From: Gorsachius magnificus
Lineage: Eukaryota > Chordata > Aves > Pelecaniformes > Ardeidae
Assembly (NCBI GenBank): GCA_034008185.1
Contig: CM067082.1
Location: 4,262,984-4,326,983, forward strand
Length of the DNA: 64,000 bases
Direction: 5' to 3'
Below, in pieces: positions 12,075 through 26,700 of this stretch. Both the position numbers and the translations under genes were made by a program. The notes under the pieces are model-generated. The model was not told the origin of the DNA, made no database searches, and worked only from the letters and a program-made list of their open reading frames with translations. How positions within the stretch are numbered: position 1 is the first letter of the stretch; each line of letters starts with the position of its first letter.

Positions 12075-15000
12075 TTTTACTGAATTGTTGATTAATGACC
12101 TTGCTGCGCTGCAGAACTGAAACTTCCTTAGGGCTGACATAGAAACCCAGCACCAAGGTCACCAACTGCTACACCGCATATAATAAGCATCAGGAATGGA
12201 ACCATGTCCTCCCATTGAAAATTATCAGAGGTAAGAGGAGATTGAGGCTGGTTTTAGTGGAGTCGCTCACTTTGTCCCTGAAGGGAAGGCAAATGTTTTC
12301 CTCTAACTCATTCCTTGCAATCAGGCGTTACAACATCACATGGTGATGCAACTGAGTCATCTTCTCCTCTTCCTTCAGTGCTCTTGATTGACACTGCTGT
12401 TGTACACATTACTGAACCCATGGCTCGTTTTAGACACCTGAAGACAGGTTGGGAAAAGTTTATACATTTCAATATGTGATTTACATTCACAATTTCCTTA
12501 TATGATTCCTAACTTTTTTCTCTACGGAGCCATGGCAAAAATGCCAAGCAAGATACCACTGGCAGCCAAAGATGGGATTACATTATTTTATTAAATAACA
12601 TTCTCCTTCAGCAGTATACCATATTAGTTTAAATTTTTGGAAAGGCAAACTTGACTAAACAGTCAATGAAAATAATTACATCTTCTTGTTCTGAAAAAGG
12701 ACCAACTAAACTAATAACTGGTAACACTGAAGGTGTATATCCAACTTCCATTAAAAAGATCAAACAAGGAAAGGCTGCTGTCCTACATGGAATATAATTC
12801 CTAGCTGACTAACACAGCCATCAGGTAATGCTTGTTCCACACAAGAGACTAAGGCCAGGGTGGTACTGTAGATGCTGCACAAACATGGACATGGGCATGA
12901 ATGTGAAGATAAAAAAAAGTTATGAAGAAAAAAGCTGAAAGAAGATGGCCTTCACGAGTCATCTAACGCAATACTTACTGGCTTTTGACAGAAGAGTTGA
13001 TTGAGCGAGGAAGAATAACACCAGGGAATACATGATGAAAATAAAAACATGGGAAGAGCTGGCTGAAGGCTTTTCTCAAAGCATAAGTGGAGGTCCATAT
13101 AGCAGGAAGAGGGATATATCCAAGAGAGAGACAGTGGACAAGTTACCCACATGTTCAGTGCTCAGGGATGTCCTGCAGGTGAGCTGGAACAGTCAGTAAC
13201 CTGGAAAGGACATTATAGAGCCTGCCACCAGGCTGCAACCAGGGAAAGACTGACATCTCTAAACAACCAAATTGCTCCAAATCTTTCCCAAAAACGCTGT
13301 CCCTTATGAGGACATCAATATCTGGAGTTTCTAGTGCTAAGGAACTCCTCAGGGAAAAAAAACACAAAACAAAACATAAAAGCTGGCATCAGGCAGAAAG
13401 TGTGTAAATGTCTGGGAAAAGTACTGACAAAAATAGTTTTATTTCAAATTCAGATGCTAACAATTACACTGAAATGTTGAGCCACAGGAGAATGGAATCA
13501 ACTGAGGCTGTAAAAGCAAAATAAGCCACATTATTAGACAGCATTCTTAAAGTAAGGTTTGATGTTCACTTAATTATATCCCCTTGGCTGAGTCAGGAAA
13601 ACAGAACCTTGCCTTATTATTACCATTTCACATTGTTATGAAGGTCTTTGATTGGGTTGAGTAGATGGTCTTAATGGGATCTGTCAAACAATAAGATAAT
13701 CCTAATTTAAATGAAAAAGCTATCTCTCCCAAAGGCATGGTTTTCTGATAAATGGTTCTTTCATTTAGACACAAGCGTAGCAAGGAATTGAGTCATGTGT
13801 TCAAAATATAATGGCTTACATGATTAACACAGACTTAACATGGGAAAGGTATAATGCACTTAAGAAAAATCTCTTTATTCCCAAGAAGGAAAAGAAGGCC
13901 AGGATAGAAGGATTAATATTTACTGCCAGCTCTACAGCAACTACATCCACACACAGTATAAATTATTATTTAAATTCCACTGCCCTCTAGCAGGGTGGGG
14001 GTCCCGGGAACTTAGGACAATAGATCATTTAGAGTTGCCTAAAAATGTAACTCTATTAGAAGAAAATTCCTTGATAAGCTTATCAAAATTATTACCAGAA
14101 TGAGTAATCTCTTCCAACACAGTTAGAACTTGAGTGTAAAATCAATCAAAGCAGTGAAAGCAGAAAGGAGCATTTGTCAAAGCAGTATTGCCAGCAAGGA
14201 GGCATATTATAGCAAAAGTACAGAAAACCGCACTTTCTCTGCTCAGAAAAGCTATAATTTGGCAAAGAACTTCAGCATGTGTCTAAATTATAAAGTATAT
14301 TGCATATGATGGAAACCAAGCAGTGAGGTTATTATTCCCCAGAATGGTGTAACTTAATTTCCTCCATTTGGCAATTAACAGAGCATGGGAAAAAATACCT
14401 TAGAAATCCAAGAATAAATATATTCAGAGAAGTGGTAATATGAATCTGTTTGGTACACGACTTTTGGCTATGATGTCCAGACATCACAGAGCTTGTACAG
14501 CTGTATCTGTCACTGATTGACCTGCAATCAAACACGCTACAAATCTGCCAATATACCGGAGTGCCTCAGGCCTTTTTGGAAACCCATTCTACATGAGAAA
14601 CAAGAAAATCCAAACGTCTGTTATTTATGATTTAAAGCAGAGTCTCTAGAGCTTTGTCAAGGCTGAGAAATGTTCATGCCTCAGGGCACGTGGTAATGTC
14701 CAACTAACAGAGGGCGGGAGGAACAGCTCCTCGCTGGCAGATTACCCCATGACGGCAGGACTACCTGTAGCATCTCAAGGTATGTGCTCTGGGACTCTGA
14801 CAAAGACAATTAGCTGTCCCTGTCTGGTACTTCCTCTCTTCTTGATCACCAGGGGCATCTCCACCTAAACATAATAGTGATGGAACATCAGCTCATGGTA
14901 GAATCCCTGTGATGGTCCTTGCTTCTTCCCCAGCCAAATGCAACCCATCCGGAGGCTTGAGCGCCTCTGTGCAATGGATGTTGGCTTTCAGGTTAAACCT

Positions 15001-16866
15001 GAAGGGTGACAGGCAATGTAGCTGTACGCTGGGAATTGCAACTAGAACTGGAAATGTGGGAAGGACATCATCACAGAGAGTTACTCGGCAAAAGCAATGT
15101 GCTTTCAGCTAGAAGAGAAGTGAAGGAAGGACATTTGGTTTGTATACAGTATCACTCTTCATTTTTTCAAGGCAGCCCTGGAGCAGCTTTATGATGGTCA
15201 AGAGTGTTATGCAGAGACTTTTAGACTCAGGTCTCACTGGATGTGTCCCTACCATCACATAACAGCTTCCCAGTCACCTCCAGGGCCCTAGCCCTTGGTC
15301 ATCCACAGATGTGTAAACATTTTGCTATTTTGCGATAAACCAGCCAGTCCTCTCCAAAACAACCCCTAGTGTGCCATGGGTGGTTTTTACTCCAAAACCC
15401 TTGCTCAGTGAGCAACATAGATGAGATTTCATCAGGTTCAGCTCTCCCTGCCTTACAGTGTGTTCAAACAAGGTCCCAGCTGGCTTTGCATACGCCACAG
15501 CGTAGAGCCCAATGCAGTGTGAAAGATTGGTCTGCTCTAGAGGAGACAAGTCTTGATCACCATGGAGTAGTGGGCATAACCAATGAGGGGAATGGGGAAA
15601 GGGATGAAAGGATGGCAGTAAATGGTTGAGAAAGCACAGGGGATAGTGTGATGAAATCCCCAGACATTTTAAGTCCTCTAAATTGAGTGTATTATTCCCA
15701 ATCCACAGAGTCCCACTGTAGAGCACACGGTTCCCAGTCACAGCCCAGCACTGCGGCCCCTTCCCCCAGAGTGCTGCCGTCCCATCTCACCTGCAGCAAT
15801 GACGGACAAATACAGCAAAGCTGAATTCTGCAGGGCCAAAATTTCTCCTGGAATGGTTACAGCTATGCTATGCTCCAGTCTGTCCCAGTAGAGCTGTGTG
15901 GAGCTTTGACAGAGGAAATCTGGGCCCAGTCCTCATGAGTTCATGAACCTTTCAATAAAACTGGCTCCCGTTCCAAAAAATCCTGGGCTGACGTCCAAGA
16001 AAAACTCCAGCTCCAAGAACATCCTGCCTTGCCATAGCTCTTCTACATCCATCCACCCAGCTCACGCCAAAAAATGCTAGACGCTCTTTTCATCTTTAAT
16101 TGCACACACAAAAAGCAGTAAGGGATCTTGGTACCAGGAAAACAAACAAAAACAGAGAGGCCAGGTGTCTGCTAAAAACAGCTAGAAGGATCCTTTCTAC
16201 CCTCTAGTAGCTGGTATAGCAAATGGGAATTAATTCACATGAAATTACAGCTGCGCTCCTGTGGAATTATACGCTATATCCACATCTGTTCTTGCACTGA
16301 ATATCGAGGGAGAGGGAAGGAGAAGCTGTTACGCTTTTCCTCCCGTTGTGCAATCAGAAGGGCATTTGGCTTTTCCTATTTGTTAACCTACTCTGGGAAA
16401 GTGACTTTCAGACACATGGCATGAACCCAGGGAGCCGCAAATAGAGAAAGGGATTTGATGGTGTATGCCCTTGCAGACAATAGCTGTGCCCAGGCATTGT
16501 TAGAATGGGCACAGCCAGCCCGCGGCTGCCAGTCTTCATTTGCTCCCCACACAGTCCAGAAATGGCTCTCACGTGTTAAGTCCCTGTCCCTGCAGCGGTG
16601 CCGAACTGCCAGGACCTCCTAGGGTATCTGACCCCTTGGGCACTATAGGAGATAATCAGAGAGGATGGACAACCGAGACTCTCCAGGTGGCTGCTAGGAC
16701 TCTGTCATGTAGCCCAGCCGACGCCACCCTGATGGTGTCCTGCCCTGCCCATGGACTATGCCTGGTGCAGTTCCAGCTCTCCAGATATGTGTGAAACACC
16801 CACGTTTTTCAGCTCGCAGCCATGTGGAGTGTCTGGTACACTGTGGGTAGGAGCAGGAAGGTTTCT
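12075..16866. other. Unique non-coding stretch, no gene seen
   Basis: AT-rich at 12.1-14.6 kb and more mixed afterwards. I see no exon, RNA gene or clear repeat. A minus-strand 138-codon open frame (15741 to 15325) overlaps a + strand frame and resembles nothing I know. Purifying selection on non-coding elements cannot be judged from one sequence. Confidence 0.5.
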
Positions 16867-16976
16867 ACCCTTTTAGGGACATGGTTTAGTGGTGGGATGG
16901 CAGAGTTAGGTTAATGGTTGGACTTGATGATCTTAAAGGTCTCTTCCAACCTAAACGATTCCATGATTCTACGAAT
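16867..16976 (+). mobile_element. CR1 3' UTR stub
   Basis: About 110 bp matching the 3' end of CR1 (GGGACATGGTTTAGTGGTGG, then GGTTGGACTTGATGATCTTA, then octamer-like ATTCCATG and ATTCTACG). It is severely 5'-truncated. It closely resembles the tail of the fragment ending at 17714 and belongs to the same ATTCTATG-type group. Confidence 0.92.
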
Positions 16977-17432
16977 GACAGCGTGCACCCAAAGTCTGGA
17001 GTCTCTTTCCAGCTGTGACTCTTTCAGGAAGAGGAGAGACGTACCCAGGGGGCTTAGACACTCACCATGCAACAGCAAAAGGCAGAGTGCTCTGTGCCAG
17101 GGTTTGAACTTCTTTCAACCATAGGTCACAGCAAGTAGCTCAGGGGGTTTCAAAGCACTGGTACATCAAAAACTATGTGGATTTTTTCAGGTGTAGTCAG
17201 CCAGGGTTAAACAGGGCTAGGCAAGCATGCTGCTGTCGTTTGCACTGCATTCCTGGCTGTTGCATGCTCAATGAACAGAGAAACTCTGCCCCTGACATAT
17301 GTACTAGGTGGGTAGGACATCAGTGGAACAGCTTAGCACAACATCACTATGTAGCCTATACCACTGACATTGGTTTTCCTTTCAGTCAAGAAGAAACAGG
17401 AAATCTCTGTTCCTGCCACTGCCACCTCCAGG

Positions 17433-17714
17433 AATTAGGTGATGGGATGAGGGGAAATAGCCTCAAGTAGTACCAGGGCAGGTTTAGGTTGGACATTAGG
17501 AAATATTTCTTCACCAAAAGGGTTGTTAAGCATTGGAACGGGCTGCCCAGGGAAGCGGTCGAGTCCCCATCCCTGGAGGCATTTAACAGCCAGGCCAGAC
17601 AAGGTGCTTAGGGACAGGGTTTAGTGGTGGGATGGCAGGGTTAGGTTAGCGGTTGGACTTGATGATCTTAAAGGTCTTTTTCAACCTAAATGATTCTATG
17701 ATTCTATGATTCTA
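17433..17714 (+). mobile_element. CR1 3' fragment with octamer tail
   Basis: The fragment starts with GATGGGATGAGGGGAAATAG near 17441. It continues through GGGCAGGTTTAGGTTGGACA, the conserved ORF2 tail segment encoding the [16 protein letters not shown] motif, and the 3' UTR. It ends in three ATTCTATG-type octamers at 17691-17714. No open frame spans it. Confidence 0.94.
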
Positions 17715-17856
17715 ATTTCCAGTCGTCCATGCAGAGAAGCTGGTTAACATCACTTTGCAAATTATAAAGGAACCAAAAATCCTTCTGCTGATTTGACGTG
17801 CAACACCAGCCTCCAGACAAGCAGGTTCAGGCCTTCGTGCCACCTCCCATTCCCTC

Positions 17857-17955
17857 TGTGACTCTGAGAAAGTTCCTTGATCTCTCTGTGTCCTTCAGAT
17901 ATGCCCCTATAAAGCAAGGTTAACGCTGCTGACCCAGAAGGCTGTTGTAAGGGGA
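17857..17955 (+). mobile_element. MIR-like SINE fragment, degraded
   Basis: The order of blocks is TGTGACTCTGAGAAAGTTCC, TTGATCTCTCTGTGTCC, an A-rich AAAGCAAGGTTAACGCTG segment, and GGCTGTTGTAAGGGG. This follows the consensus order of MIR-family SINEs (TGTGACYTTGGGCAAGTCAC, then CTCAGTTT, then a TTGTGAGG region). It is divergent, so the call rests on block order rather than identity. A profile search of the MIR/CORE-SINE family would settle it. Confidence 0.5.
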
Positions 17956-20900
17956 AAGGTCTTCACTTATCTCTGGTACCACACAGAGGGAAACAAGACA
18001 GAGCTTAAAGAGAGGAGAAGGGGTTTATATTCAGCTCTGCTTCTTAATTGAATAAGCTGCTACTGGCAAGTAATTGGGGGAAAATGCTCAAGTGTCTGTG
18101 AGTGGGGTGAAAGAGGAGAATTCCTCTAATTTACATCTCGCTGTTGCTAGCTGAGATAAATACGCTTTTCTCTTTCTCATCAAATTACTGTGAATGTTAG
18201 CCAAACTGTGCAACACCACTCTGTCCTGGGTATGGATACCAGTACATGTGCTTAGCACTGGCAGGACAAATGATTCATGAGACCTTCCTTAGTGGCGATG
18301 AGGTTTAGCTACAGTTATCACCTAGTACTTAAAGTAATGGGTAGCTAAAGCCTGGAGGTTTCACCTGTTTGTTTCATGAAAAAAGCTTTCTCCCTCCAGC
18401 CTCCCATCCAGTCCCACTTAGAAACTCCAGTTCTGCTGCAGATTTACCCAATGATGGAACTGGGAGAGGTTTAAGCCTGTTTCCAGCCCTGATCCCAAGA
18501 TCCAGAGGAGACTATACAAACAGCAAGATGAAGAGCAGGTCTGATCATGAACATGATCTGGCCAAGTCTGCACTGGAGATCCTTAGACTGTAGCCCCGAC
18601 TCAAAGCAGACACACATATCATGATTACAGAAAGCCAAGCTCAGATCCCTTCCCACGAACTGCACTTTGCCCGTCCTTCATCTGTCCGTGCTGCATGAAC
18701 AGGCCCTTGGACCTCACATGCTCCTCAACCCATGTCAGACCATTTGTATTTCAGCATTCATGTAAGCAATGTAAGCAGTGGTTGTGGTTGGACCCACCTG
18801 CATGCTGATTGGTGATTTCATACGGGTTTGGATCAGGCTCTATCAAAACCAGCTTGCAATAAAAGAAAACCTAAAGCCTTCCCAGTCACCTGACATCACA
18901 GGTAGCACTCAAGATTTAGGATGTCCACATGTAGGCATTGGCATGTACCTGTGTGCTTGTGTCTGAGCACCTAGTAAAATCAATGGAGACGATTAGCAGT
19001 GCTCAGTTGCTTAAACAGAGGTCTCTAGTGCCATTTTAGACACCCTAGGCAATCCTATCTGGCTCCAGCTGCAGCTTCAGCCAGGCACAGCTCTCCTGCA
19101 TGGCCTCTGTTCTCCCTACCAACCCCATGCAAACAGTTTGGGTACCGTGGGCTATGTCAAATGGCACTAGAAGCCCACAAAACCCAAGTCATTCCACTGG
19201 TGAACAGTGCCAGCTGAGCCTGGAGAATAATTCACTCTTAACACAGAGGCCTTTGATCTATCGATCCAGGAAGGGGTTGGTCACTCATAAGTCCTATGCT
19301 ATTTCTACTTGGCCCATAGAGATTTTTGGATGCCATCAGGCATCTCAGATAGCACTGGGCATCTGTGTTTGGCAAATGAATCCTACCTTTGTGCTGTCAT
19401 TCAAAAAAAGTAAAATGCTTCCAAACAGGAATCATACCCAGTGTTGATGCAAATGATCTCATGAGGTATAGTGCAGTTGGTAAACAAATCCATCCTTTTG
19501 GGTCAGTTGTTATTTCTTGTCTCTGAGTAAAATTCCTACCTGGCATTTTAAGCTTGCAAGCCTGCATTAAATAATAGCATCTCACTTAACTCATTTTACA
19601 TTTATATTGCCTCTCGCATGTGTTTGCTGCATAAGATGCTAACTGCACTCCTTGCCAATAAGCCATCCAGAGAAGCAGAACAACATTAATGATCAGGAAA
19701 AACAAAAGCTAGTCAATAATAACCTCAGTGGTAATTTCATGATGAGAAATTCACTCGCGCCCTTATTTGTGCCTGGGAGCTCTCATTGTCCTTATTATGA
19801 ATCCTCAGGCATGAGAAGTGGATGTGATTTCTAATTTAAATAGAGTTTGTATCACCCTCCAAAAATGAATCTTCCTGAAATGATTAAGCAGGGCTCTAAG
19901 ACTGCATTTTGAAGAGCGCTGCACATTCTGAATAATGTGGTAGGTGCATAATTGCATGATGGAGACAAGCACCACTGCCCTTGATGGGACAGAAATGGAC
20001 CCCCTTAACCATGTGTCATGGACTTCACATAGCTACACGCTAAGACAGCATGGGTAGAGGATCTGTGCTTCTGGAGAAAAAGCATGGGGAGCCCTGAGGT
20101 ATTCCAAGAGGTCACCATGGCAGCGAGCTGCTGACCTGCAAAGGATTGAAGGGGTGGATGCCAATGACACTGATGTTTGGTGGGACGTGCTAGAGTGTAG
20201 AACATACCTCGTCCTGAATGTCTGAACATGTGGAAAAGAGAGTGACACCCATAAGCCTATGAACTTTTGCCAAACCAGTAGCGTTGACAGTTAGACACGA
20301 GCCTCACTACTTCAGTGAATAAATGGAGTTTGCTTAACTGTGGCAAGTTATCATAAGACATTTCTTTGTCTGACATTAGGGATCAAACCCTGCTACAGAG
20401 CTCACATGGACACCTTGGTACCCTTTAGACACCACAGAGCAATGTGATCTCTCTCACTTATCAGAGAATCAATAAGACACCAACAGCCCTCTTCAGAGGA
20501 CGCCCACGCTCTTAAGATATGGCATAAAATATGAACAAGCTTGATCACTTGGTAAGGTTAAAGCAGGAAATAATATATTTATTTTTAAGATAGACTTGCA
20601 TCACTGGACTAGAGCTACAGGAAACTATTATGTCAGATTTTATTACAGTTTGGCAGAACAAAGCTCTTCCTTAGCTGTAGCAGTATCTCAGGTAGCCTCT
20701 GTCTTCTCCTCACCTAAGAGAGGTGGAATCTCCATCCACGGATTGTGTGTTGCTTACACTGTCTAAAGCAATTTGAAGGTCAAATATAAGCTTTGGAAGT
20801 ATCCTTTACATCCTTCCTGGCTACTGCCCTTTGGTGAGAAGGAAAGAGGTGTGGTATGAAGGCTTCTAGATCATTTAAAATTAGCGTTGCCCAGCCTTGC

Positions 20901-22884
20901 TCACCTCCTCCTCCTCCTGGTCATTTCCTTCCTATTTCCTATTATCGGTACCTGACTTAGCACATGTCTGGCCTCAAGTTCCTTGCGTCTGCTACAGCTG
21001 TCTAAAAACACAGTCATAAAACTCCTGAATGTTCTAAGAACTATTAAACATAATTTCTTGCTAGAGTCTTAATTATCTTCTCCCTGTGATGATACCGCCA
21101 TGTAGTACCCATCAGGAGCAGGGTGATTAAACCGTGTCACACTCCACACCTCATGCACAATGACTGGGAACTCTTTCTACAATGGTTGTCTTCTCAATTG
21201 TCCCTTGAGTATAAAACAGGGATACAGTGCTGCTGTTTGTGCTGGTTTCTGCATGTCAGACACTGTGACAACTCTACATGACTCACTGAATTTTCTGCCA
21301 GCAGTGGTGGCATTAACATGAAGGCAGATCTCAGTCAGCAAAACCCGCCCTGATGAGCTCTTCTGGAGACCAGCATCACCTTTCCAAAGAGCAGGTCGCT
21401 CCCAAACTGGATGTGCTCAGCACGAGATGCCCCACAGTGCTGCAGCACAGCCCTGCATCTTCATCTGGATCACACACACCATGGTGCCATCACACCTCCC
21501 TCCTCTTGCATGACCATCAACAGGTCCTCGGGTGCAGCAGGCAGCTACGCTTGGGGGTCACAAACTGGGGGTATGCCAGGATAGGCAGTGGTAGGGAATG
21601 GTGGGTGCTCCTCTCCCTTCCTGACTCCCCTCTCAGCCAATTCATCTATTTAGCACCAGGAAGGCCAAGTACATATTTTTGGTACATTTTATTTTTTTCC
21701 AGAATAACTCTGCTTACTCCTGCAGGGAGGACAAGGACACCAGGATTTGGGCCATCCCTGTAGCAGGGGAGCTGTGTTTGGGAAAGCAGAATCTCTGCAA
21801 AGGATTTTGAGATCAGAGCAATCTTCCATGGCTAAATAAATCCTTAGGTGCATGAAGTAAGCATGACTAAGAAGGGATTTTAACCTCTGTGCTGCAATAC
21901 CATGTACAGTTTTGGGTCAAGTAGGCTGAAGACTTTGTAAAAGCCTACATTAAACACTACTCACACTGTTCAAGAACTATGGAAAGGGACTCTTGTGCAG
22001 GTTTTAAGGAACTGATCACACAGAAGATGAGGTTGATCTTATTCTTGCAGAGAAAAATGTCAATATTAAAAGAGTTAATTCACAAAGCAGAGAAAGAAAT
22101 GGCAATAAGCAGGGTTGTCAGTTGATATACCATTTTCTTTTCCAACCCTGCTTCCAGAATTTAAGCAAAATTATTACCCAAAGAGCCAGTATACCTTCAT
22201 TTAAAAATTAAAACCAACCCTCTGCTATATTGTCACCAGCAAAACATATGCTTAAAACCCCACCCTTCTGATCGTGCAGCAGTGTTCAGAGCTCTGATAT
22301 GGCAGAAATAACTGCAGAGCAAGACAGTGATGGAGAGTCAGGACCCTTGTGGCGAAGGGTTTACAAACTACCTCTGGGATTCAGAAGGGTGAGCTGGTCT
22401 CCAGCATATGGCTGAAGTAATTGCTCTCAGTTCCTTGCTTCACGGAGCAGCTCAGGATACCGAGCATGGCCTCATTACGCAGCGGAGGAGAATTCGGAGC
22501 ACAAAAAATGTGTTCCTCTTTTATCTCAGAAAATAAGAACACGTGGTTTGCAGTCACCATCAAATGGGCATCAGTGACCTAAAAACCAGGTCATTCCCAG
22601 ACCCATCTGTGCATTATGTTGGAGGTTAAGGTGAACTTGAGGGAGTGCTGGCTGATGGGCATGAAAAAAACCAGCTTGAAATCAAAAGCCCAGTGCTGTT
22701 GAATTTCTCTGTCCTGGGGCGAGACAGTTCCTGGAGGCAAGAAATCTTTCTAGTGTGCTAGCATGTGCATTAACCCCTTCCTCTGGAAATCATTTTGTCT
22801 TATAACATAGGTGAAAAATTATCAATTCCATGGCTGGGGTGATGCCAAAATCCACTTTAATGGCAGGTAAAAAATGATCAGAAA
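17956..22884. other. Unique non-coding stretch, no gene seen
   Basis: No CR1 and no recognisable exon. The block at 19.6-19.95 kb is AT-rich with many homeodomain-type TAAT cores and could be a conserved regulatory element, but nothing here proves it. The 136-codon + strand frame at 21353-21763 has no known domain. Confidence 0.5.
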
Positions 22885-22983
22885 ATAACTATTATCACCC
22901 TCATATACAGAGGGAAATTGTAACAAGGAAAGGGACTGCTGGGAGCTCAGAGGAGCAGGAGCTGGAGCTCCAGGGATTCATGG
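22885..22983 (-). mobile_element. MIR-like SINE fragment, minus strand
   Basis: The + strand reads ATAACTATTATCACCCTCAT, ATACAGAGGGAAATTG, GGAAAGGGACTGC, then GGAGCTCCAGGGATTC. That is the order of an inverted MIR (TTATTATCCCCATTTTACAG, GAGGAAACTGAGG, AAGTGACTTGCC, GGGATTCGAA). It is highly diverged, so confidence is moderate. Confidence 0.42.
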
Positions 22984-23479
22984 CTGGCAGTTTCTCTGAG
23001 TGTCTGTGCATCTTTTGTGGCCCAGAAGCTTATGGTATATACTAAATTTCCAAGCAAAAAGAACAAAAGCTCTTAACAAAAGTTGAGTCTTTCATCAAAA
23101 TGGCTCAAAGAGGGCACCAAGCCCAGAGATCTGAGCTTTTAAATTTGCAAAAATAAAAAAAGCATTGCTTCAGCAAATTTAAATCTCCTTTTTCTTCTCT
23201 CTCCCCTCTCTGGTCCCCACCTCCTCCAGTGAATGACTTACCAGGACCCCATAAAGACAAGTGAAAATGCTGCGTTTAAGCAGATTAATGTGGGCCAGTG
23301 CCCAGGGTGTGAAGGTCACCTCTGAAGACTGCGCTTTTATGGATGGCAATTCATTGCTTCAGCGCTGGAGCACTTTTGCCAGTATGCAAAGGCCTGCAAG
23401 CAAATTCTGTTATTTAAATATTTATTGTGGCCTTACAGTACTTAAAGGGAGCCTATAGGAAAGATGGGGATGATCTTTT

Positions 23480-23776
23480 TAGCAGGGCTGGGGGACAGGA
23501 AGGGGTAATGGTTTTAAACTAAAACAGGGTAGGTTTAGACTGGATCTAAGGAAGAAATTCTTTACAGTGAGGGTGGTGAAAGACTGGAATGGGTTGCCCA
23601 AAGAGGTGTTGAAGGCCCCATCCTTGGAAACATTCAAGGCCAGGTTGGACGGGGCTCTGAGCAACCTGATCTGGCTAAAGATGTCCCTGCTCACTGCAGG
23701 GGGGTTAGACTAGATGACCTCTAGGGGTCCCTTCCAAACCAAAACATTCTATGATTCTATGATCCTATGATTCCTT
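23480..23776 (+). mobile_element. CR1 3' fragment, octamer tail (ATTCTATG-type)
   Basis: This contains the CR1 ORF2 end (GGTAGGTTTAGACTGGATCT near 23528, then AGGAAGAAATTCTTTACAGT) and a GCAGGGGGGTTAGACTAGAT 3' UTR. It ends in about four octamers at 23747-23776. The UTR differs from the TGGTGGGATGGCAG type of neighbouring copies, which indicates a different CR1 subfamily. No full frame survives. Confidence 0.92.
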
Positions 23777-26700
23777 TAAATCTCACCTATCACAACAGAC
23801 ACAATAGGACTCCTTATATCTAAAGGGCTTTGAGCACACACTAGGGTGTGAGGAGAGGTAGGAGCTACTTCTGTTCAACCTCAACCACATTCAGGATAAT
23901 TTGATACTAAATCCTTCCTCCCCTTCTAAAGTCATCCCCTCCGCACTGAGGGTGATAGAAGTCACAGCCACGGACTATGCAAACTATGGAGAGAAAACTT
24001 GCAATTAAATACACAAAGAGATCATTAAATTACTTATGAGTCAGAGCCAGGAAGAGTTAACACAGCAGCAGCAAAACCTCTGGGTGCAGGTTAGTGAATG
24101 CCTATTTGATAGGCTCCTCCAGTTGGAGCATACCAGAACATCTCAGACAGGACCTGGGCAGGACAGTAGTTACCAGCTATTCCCTCTGACTCCTGGTGGG
24201 TACAATGGAGTTATGGGGCTCTGCAACATGTTTTGATCCCCGGATGAACATCAAGTTCCTACTCCCATGTGGCAGTATGGACCTACTCCACATTAAGATA
24301 GTATTTTTTTCCCTGCAGAGCTAGGCTTGCTGGACCCAAAAGCTCTTTTCTGCTGCAGCTATGTGGTTGCTCATTGTCTCTGGCCACAAGGATGCTCCTG
24401 GGGGCCAAAGCGTCCCTTACACTCCAGGGTGGCACAGCAGGGACTTAACAAGAAAGACTCCAGTCCCCCTGCCTATCCCTTCAGGCTTCATCTCTCCCCG
24501 CTCAATGCCAGAGTCACAGCCAGGCAATCTGCCACACCATGCATTGGTCAGTCATCCAAAAGACGTGACACAGGAGAAGAAGGGGAGACAGGGACATATA
24601 CAGCCAGTGCGTCCCTCTCCCCTCTATGTCCTCCCTTCCAAGCTGGAGATTTCTGAAAGCTGAGTGGGTATAACCAGGTGATAACACTTTGCAGACAAAT
24701 TTTCCTATGTGTGGGCTCAGGCGTTGGGGTTAGATGGCCACTGGATGGGACCCACACAACAGCTTTTGGGTTCTCATTCACCACATCCCTCTGTTTCTGC
24801 CATCCTGCAATGGCTGTCCCACAGCTGTTGCCACAGATGTAGGAGTGGGTTGGGGGAAGTCAGAGATGAACCTTGGACTTTTACCTCTAAGTCTCTAGTT
24901 CTGTCTTTCTCTGATGAAAGATTAGTGCTTGACTACACAACAGTAACTTATGTTGTTATTTCCAGTCCCCTCATCTCCATCACTGCTGGGAAATGCCTTA
25001 TTTTGCTTAGTTATTTTAATCCCTTAAAGAACATTTTGAAGGAGCAGTTTCTCTACTAACCCTGAGCAACACGTGCCATGCTCCTTACCAGGGTCTCCTT
25101 TCTAGTTATCCCCTTCCTTGGCCTGGACACATGGCCAGCACAAGGTCTCTGAGCAGTGCCATCCTGCATGGTATTAGTCCCCCCTTGTCCCATTATAGCA
25201 CAGCTGAGTTTACTTTTCTTGTGTGCCATCACACAGGTTCACTGACTCTAAAGGTAGCTCTCTTGTTCTGTTTCAAAGACAAACCCACCCGCCCCAGGAT
25301 CAGGAGAGCATAGCTTGGTATGGAAGAGGAACCCCTAAAAATGACAGCTTACTAGGGTGCACTGGGGCAGTCTGGATAAAGCATCTTATCACCACACTAT
25401 TACTACAGTCCATCCTCTGCAATATTAATGCGCCATACAGTCTCGGTGGAAATGTGGTACCACACTAGAAACCACAGGGTTCACAAAACATGGATGTCCT
25501 CTCTACCATCTCCTACGAGCAGATCAGTGGCCCATTTAAAAGAAGTTCAGACTGAGGAGAGAGCTGGGAAGCTAAAAAAGGCACAATAGCCCTCACCCGC
25601 TCAAATCCCTTGCTCCAAGAAGAGCAACCCATAGTGCCTGCAGTCCCTGGGGCTGTGGCTGACTGGTGTAAAGCAGTGGGGTGGGGGTCACCCGTCGGCT
25701 CCCCCAGGCATGTATCCCCACCACTCCACACTGGGAGGACAACCTGTACCTCCAGGGTCTGAGGTCCAGCTCTCACAGCTGAATATCTCCGTCTTTCCAG
25801 CTCAAGGCTGAGACTTGCCCAAGCTCCGTTGACTGCAACGGCCAGCAAAACAACCCAGGGAGGGATAGAGGTGCCTGCATTATAGAGTCAGATCAACCTC
25901 ATGCTTTATGGGGTTGATCTGTATGTCTCCCCCTCTTCATCTCCAAAACAACATGCCGAACTTCTCCCCTTACACAGCAAAAATAACAATACTGGATGCC
26001 TTCTTCATACTTTCTTTGTTATACATTGCCTGGACACAACGAGTACATTAGGCAGATGCATAGGGGGAAAATTCCTCCATGAGTTATTTAAAGAAAAATC
26101 ATATGCCTTTCCCTTTCATGTTGATTAAAGGTTTTTATATTATTTATTGGATCACAGATCAACTACTAGGGGTGGAAATTCATATCAAAGATAGTTTATG
26201 TTTTCATTGCAAAGGTTTATTTGGCAAATAAAGCTAATTTGGCTAATTAAAGGAGGAAAAGGAGAGCACGCTCCCTTTTAGTGGGGAATAAACTAGGGGT
26301 AGTGAGTTAATAAAACAGAAAAAAAGCTATCATGATGGAAAGAGACACTTCTTTTCAGCTTCCCACCTTCATCTCAGAGAAAGGCAGGGCTCTGTATCGC
26401 TGGGTATCCAGAACTCTCTGCACACTTCCCACGCCTCTCCTCTCGAACATGCCCAACAAGACTCACAACCACAGAGCACCCTCAGCAAGCACCCCGTTTG
26501 CTACTCATCAAATCCATCTTGCAGCTGCTATACCTTTCTCCATCCCTTAAGCACTCTGAGCCATAACCAACAACACCCGCTAAAGGAACAAAAGGAGCCC
26601 GTGGCTGCTGGGTTAGCAGTGAAACCTGCTGGTTAAGAAAACAGGCTCAGGGAAACAGGCAAAAACATGAATCAACTCAGCAGATACTCATCCACACAGG